Shown here one piece after another: positions 7,181 to 8,964 of a stretch of DNA of 8,964 nt. The notes beneath the pieces were generated by a model. The model made no database searches and was not told the origin of the DNA. It saw only the letters and a list, made by a program, of their open reading frames with translations. Both the position numbers and the translations under genes were made by a program. How positions within the stretch are numbered: the first letter of the stretch is position 1; each line of letters begins with the position of its first letter. This DNA is from CAIOZW01 sp049317725 (GTDB lineage Bacteria > Acidobacteriota > Blastocatellia > RBC074), in the NCBI GenBank assembly GCA_049317725.1, contig JBMOHS010000161.1, forward strand, positions 1 to 8,964, read 5' to 3'.

Positions 7181-7570
7181 ATGCAATCGATCAGGCAGAC
7201 TGTTCTTTTGGAAGTGACTGAGCCATCTTCCCCCACCACTGGTACCAAATTCCTCGACAGGGAGCCACGACGCTTCCCTACGGCTACTCCCAGCCCAGCA
7301 GGCTCTCCAGGCCAGATACGCCGAGACCTCCCGGTCGCTCTGCCGTCCGCCGCCGAAGAGTGGGACGTCAATGCCGCAGCCATCGTCATCGGCCTGACCG
7401 CCTTCTTCGTGACCTTTCTCTTCGGACTGGTTACCGAAATCGTCTCCGGCATGATTCCACTCGGAATTCTTAGTGCGACGTGCGCGGCCGCTCTCTGTCT
7501 GCTCGCCCGTAGCTGGATGCTCAACCGACTTCACCAACAGTCCGGCACTCCAGAGGAGATCGAAGAGTAA
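7181..7570 (+). CDS. Small two-helix membrane protein, function unknown
   Basis: A 129-residue product not recognised as any named family. Residues 1-60 are polar and rich in Pro, Arg, Ser and Thr, probably disordered. They are followed by two hydrophobic helices, about 65-87 (AAAIVIGLTAFFVTFLFGLV) and 90-109 (SGMIPLGILSATCAAALCLL). A short charged tail ends in EEIEE. This suggests a helical hairpin in the inner membrane. The frame is open upstream to an ATG at 7010 (186 residues). I chose the ATG at 7181 because AGGAGAGAG (7165-7173) lies just before it, while the 7010 start has no ribosome site and adds an ill-composed segment. The gene converges on the 6-phosphogluconate dehydrogenase gene with a 30-bp gap. 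A real coding region is likely because of the compact membrane segment, but not certain. Confidence 0.6.
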   Translation: MQSIRQTVLLEVTEPSSPTTGTKFLDREPRRFPTATPSPAGSPGQIRRDLPVALPSAAEEWDVNAAAIVIGLTAFFVTFLFGLVTEIVSGMIPLGILSATCAAALCLLARSWMLNRLHQQSGTPEEIEE

Positions 7571-7589
7571 GGGGCCACTCCCGCCCCTT
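7569..7589. terminator. GC-rich hairpin between convergent genes, possible bidirectional terminator
   Basis: AAGGGGC, loop CACTCCC, GCCCCTT: a perfect 7-bp stem with a 7-base loop. It overlaps the stop codon of the membrane-protein gene and lies 12 bases past the dehydrogenase stop. There is no clear U-tract on either strand, so it is at best a weak intrinsic terminator. Confidence 0.4.
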
Positions 7590-7600
7590 GATTCTCTCTC

Positions 7601-8599
7601 TCAACTCTTGGGTTTCTGTTCGACGTGACCCCCAAACTGGTGGCGCATGGCCGAGAGTACCTTCTCCGCGAAGGTATGTTCCTGTCGGGAGCGGAAGCGG
7701 GTGAAGAGGGAGGCGGCGAGCACCTCCGCCGGGACAGCCTCCTCGATCGCGGCCTCGATCGTCCAACGCCCCTCCCCTGAGTCCTGCACGAAACCGCTGT
7801 ATCCGGAGAGCGTGGGATCTTCCAGCAGGGCAATCGCGGTCAGGTCGAGCAGCCAGGAGCTGACGACACTGCCACGCCGCCAAAGCTCGGCGATGTCCGC
7901 CAAGTTGAGGGAGTAGCGGTGCCCATCCGGCAAGGACTCGGCATTGGCATGCCGCATGATGTCGAAGCCTTCCGCAAACGCCTGCATCAGACCATACTCG
8001 ATTCCGTTGTGGATCATCTTGACGAAATGGCCAGCCCCTGCCGGTCCACAGTAGAGGTAGCCCTCCTCGACCGTCGAGCGAGGCTGCGACGCTTCTGCCA
8101 CTTCGCGGCCCGGGGTTCGCTCGATCTCTCCCCGGCCGGGAGCCAGCGTCCGGAAGATCGGGTCGAGTTGCGCAAAGGCGCTTGCATCCCCCCCGATCAT
8201 CAGGCAGTAGCCTCGCTCCATTCCCCAGACTCCTCCGCTAGTGCCCGCATCGAGGTAGCGAATTCCGGCCGACGCCAGCCGACGAGATCGCCGGACGTCA
8301 TCCTTGAAATGGGAATTCCCCCCGTCGATGATGATGTCGTCCTCTTCGAGCAGTGCGGCGAGCGTCTCGATCGTCTGCTCGGTCGCTGCCCCGGCAGGTA
8401 CCATGATCCAGATGGCGCGAGGCCGGCTCATCTTCGCCACCAAGTCGGCGATGGACCCCGCCCCAACCGCTCCCTCGGCGACGAGCTGCTCGACGTTGGC
8501 AGGATTGACATCGTAGACCGTACACGAATGCCCCCCTCGCAAAAGTCTCCGAACCATGTTGGCCCCCATCCGGCCAAGCCCTATCATTGCCAATTCCAT
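7601..8599 (-). CDS. gnd: 6-phosphogluconate dehydrogenase, decarboxylating (short NAD-type, GndA/YqeC-like)
   Basis: A 332-residue cytoplasmic enzyme that oxidises and decarboxylates 6-phosphogluconate to ribulose 5-phosphate in the oxidative pentose phosphate pathway. Visible motifs (numbered from the chosen Met) are the Rossmann loop GLGRMG (7-12), DIIIDGGNSHFKDD (88-101), DAGTSGGVWG (117-126, substrate-binding SGG), the catalytic helix GAGHFVKMIHNGIEYG with Lys194, His197 and Asn198, and GEGRW (275-279). The length and the TPGRE...YLYCGP layout fit the short form of about 300-330 residues, usually NAD-preferring, rather than the 470-residue NADP form. The frame extends to an ATG at 8638, but that start has no ribosome site. 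The ATG at 8599 opens directly with MELAMIGLGRMG and has AGGGAG 11 bases upstream. No zwf or pgl neighbour is in the window. Cofactor choice is inferred from the subgroup. Confidence 0.93.
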   Translation of the reverse strand: MELAMIGLGRMGANMVRRLLRGGHSCTVYDVNPANVEQLVAEGAVGAGSIADLVAKMSRPRAIWIMVPAGAATEQTIETLAALLEEDDIIIDGGNSHFKDDVRRSRRLASAGIRYLDAGTSGGVWGMERGYCLMIGGDASAFAQLDPIFRTLAPGRGEIERTPGREVAEASQPRSTVEEGYLYCGPAGAGHFVKMIHNGIEYGLMQAFAEGFDIMRHANAESLPDGHRYSLNLADIAELWRRGSVVSSWLLDLTAIALLEDPTLSGYSGFVQDSGEGRWTIEAAIEEAVPAEVLAASLFTRFRSRQEHTFAEKVLSAMRHQFGGHVEQKPKS

Positions 8600-8610
8600 A
8601 GGCTGATCGA

Positions 8611-8616
8611 CTCCCT
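8611..8616 (-). promoter_or_regulatory. Ribosome binding site deciding the gnd start
   Basis: The minus strand reads AGGGAG, 11 bases before the ATG at 8599. The alternative ATG at 8638 has only an A-rich run before it. Confidence 0.5.
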
Positions 8617-8731
8617 TGGGCGAAACTCGCCCATTCATTTTTTGTAACTACTCACGGAGAGGAAAATCAGAAAGTGGACCAAGCCGACCAGAGACTGATG
8701 TCAGAACCGAAGAGATGATTACACCACCGAG

Positions 8732-8754
8732 ACACAGAGAACACAGAGAAGAAG
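8732..8754 (+). repeat. Dispersed-type repeat: tandem 9-mer ACACAGAGA x2 plus GAAG tail
   Basis: ACACAGAGA occurs twice in direct tandem (8732-8740, 8741-8749) and runs into AGAAG. The 13-mer CACAGAGAAGAAG (8742-8754) recurs exactly at 8825-8837. This pattern, with the preceding ACCACCGAG, resembles the purine-rich CACAGAGAACACAGAGAA intergenic repeats that I recall from many environmental bacterial genomes. That comparison is from memory. Confidence 0.6.
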
Positions 8755-8802
8755 GTTGAGGAGTGACTCGCGCCAAAAAACAACCAACGTCTGGACAGAT
8801 CA

Positions 8803-8839
8803 CATCATTGCATGACAGAGAGATCACAGAGAAGAAGAT
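8803..8839 (+). repeat. Inverted repeat, left copy (37 nt)
   Basis: It begins CATCATTGCATGACAGAGA and ends GAGAAGAAGAT. It matches the reverse complement of 8880-8914 at 34 of 35 positions, plus a 2-nt GA insertion; the first 19 bases are identical. The intervening segment, 8840-8879, is exactly 40 nt. Its right half shares the CACAGAGAAGAAG unit with 8742-8754. Confidence 0.85.
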
Positions 8840-8879
8840 AGGGTCCATTAAAGTTTATTGGTGCCGTGAGTAGCTCCAA

Positions 8880-8914
8880 ATCTTCTTCTCGGTGATCTCT
8901 GTCATGCAATGATG
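8880..8914 (-). repeat. Inverted repeat, right copy (35 nt)
   Basis: On the plus strand it begins ATCTTCTTCTCGGTGATCTC and ends GTCATGCAATGATG. It is the near-perfect inverse of 8803-8839. Together the two copies could fold into a stem of about 35 bp with a 40-nt loop. It contains a small internal dyad, TCAT-GCA-ATGA. Confidence 0.85.
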
Positions 8915-8954
8915 CCATTTACTCGTGCGTTGCCCCATAGCAAAAGTCGTCCTG

Positions 8955-8964
8955 ATCTTCTTCT
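8955..8964 (-). repeat. Possible further repeat copy, cut by the window edge
   Basis: ATCTTCTTCT, the last ten bases, equals the first ten bases of the right copy in the same orientation and starts exactly 40 nt after it ends. The match is short and low in complexity, so it may be chance. Confidence 0.35.

Larger units (their letters stand above)
8600..8964. other. Gene-free, repeat-bearing region upstream of gnd
   Basis: No frame here has protein-like composition together with a ribosome site. The base composition is more A/T- and purine-rich than the neighbouring genes. The right two thirds contain related short repeats in both orientations. The gnd promoter should lie in the left part, but no good -35/-10 pair was seen. 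The contents resemble an intergenic dispersed-repeat cluster. Confidence 0.6.

Noticed and set aside
8600..8638. Thirteen-residue extension of the 6-phosphogluconate dehydrogenase
   Set aside because: The family starts right at the Rossmann strand (MELAMIGLGRMG), and only the ATG at 8599 has a ribosome site.
8648..8848. Minus-strand 66-residue frame containing SSLCSLCLGG
   Set aside because: This is the translation of the CACAGAGAA-type repeat, a common source of spurious predicted proteins. It has no start signal.
8803..8964. Calling the tail a CRISPR array outright
   Set aside because: Only two full units are visible and they are in opposite orientation. There are no cas genes, and the possible third unit is ten low-complexity bases.

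Overview
The window is G+C-rich bacterial DNA (roughly 60% by eye). It carries six protein-coding genes, a short regulatory interval, and a gene-free, repeat-bearing tail. Gram-negative-style secretion, an NAD-type 6-phosphogluconate dehydrogenase and dispersed CACAGAGAA-type repeats would fit many environmental lineages, including the PVC/Verrucomicrobiota group. The lineage cannot be fixed from this sequence; that guess is low confidence.

Layout. Positions 1-1076 (+) hold the 3' part of an ABC-F ATPase gene that enters from the left edge. It is followed at 1128-1607 (+) by a YbaK/ProX-type aminoacyl-tRNA deacylase; both products act around the ribosome or tRNA. From 6805 down to 1619 (-) lies a three-gene cluster that reads as one operon: an L-lactate permease (lldP/lctP family), a secreted metal-dependent amidohydrolase with a C-terminal CIA30/CBM-like domain and a TTG start, and a CNDP-type M20 metallodipeptidase. 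The M20 gene ends only 11 bp from the convergent ybaK gene.

Upstream of the permease, 6806-7180 has no convincing gene. It contains two adjacent perfect palindromes that are good operator or leader-hairpin candidates. A small gene for a two-helix membrane protein of unknown function follows (7181-7570, +). It converges on a 6-phosphogluconate dehydrogenase gene (8599-7601, -), with a GC-rich hairpin at the junction. The last 365 bases (8600-8964) hold no gene but contain repeats: a tandem 9-mer unit, a 35/37-nt near-perfect inverted pair separated by 40 nt, and a possible further copy starting another 40 nt later and cut by the window edge.

How the genes may work together. The most interesting biology is the lldP-amidohydrolase-M20 cluster. 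Lactate uptake, a secreted C-N hydrolase and a homologue of CNDP2 (the enzyme linked to N-lactoyl-amino acids in animals) suggest use of peptide-like or lactoyl-amide compounds. This is a hypothesis. The repeat tail is the most structurally unusual stretch.
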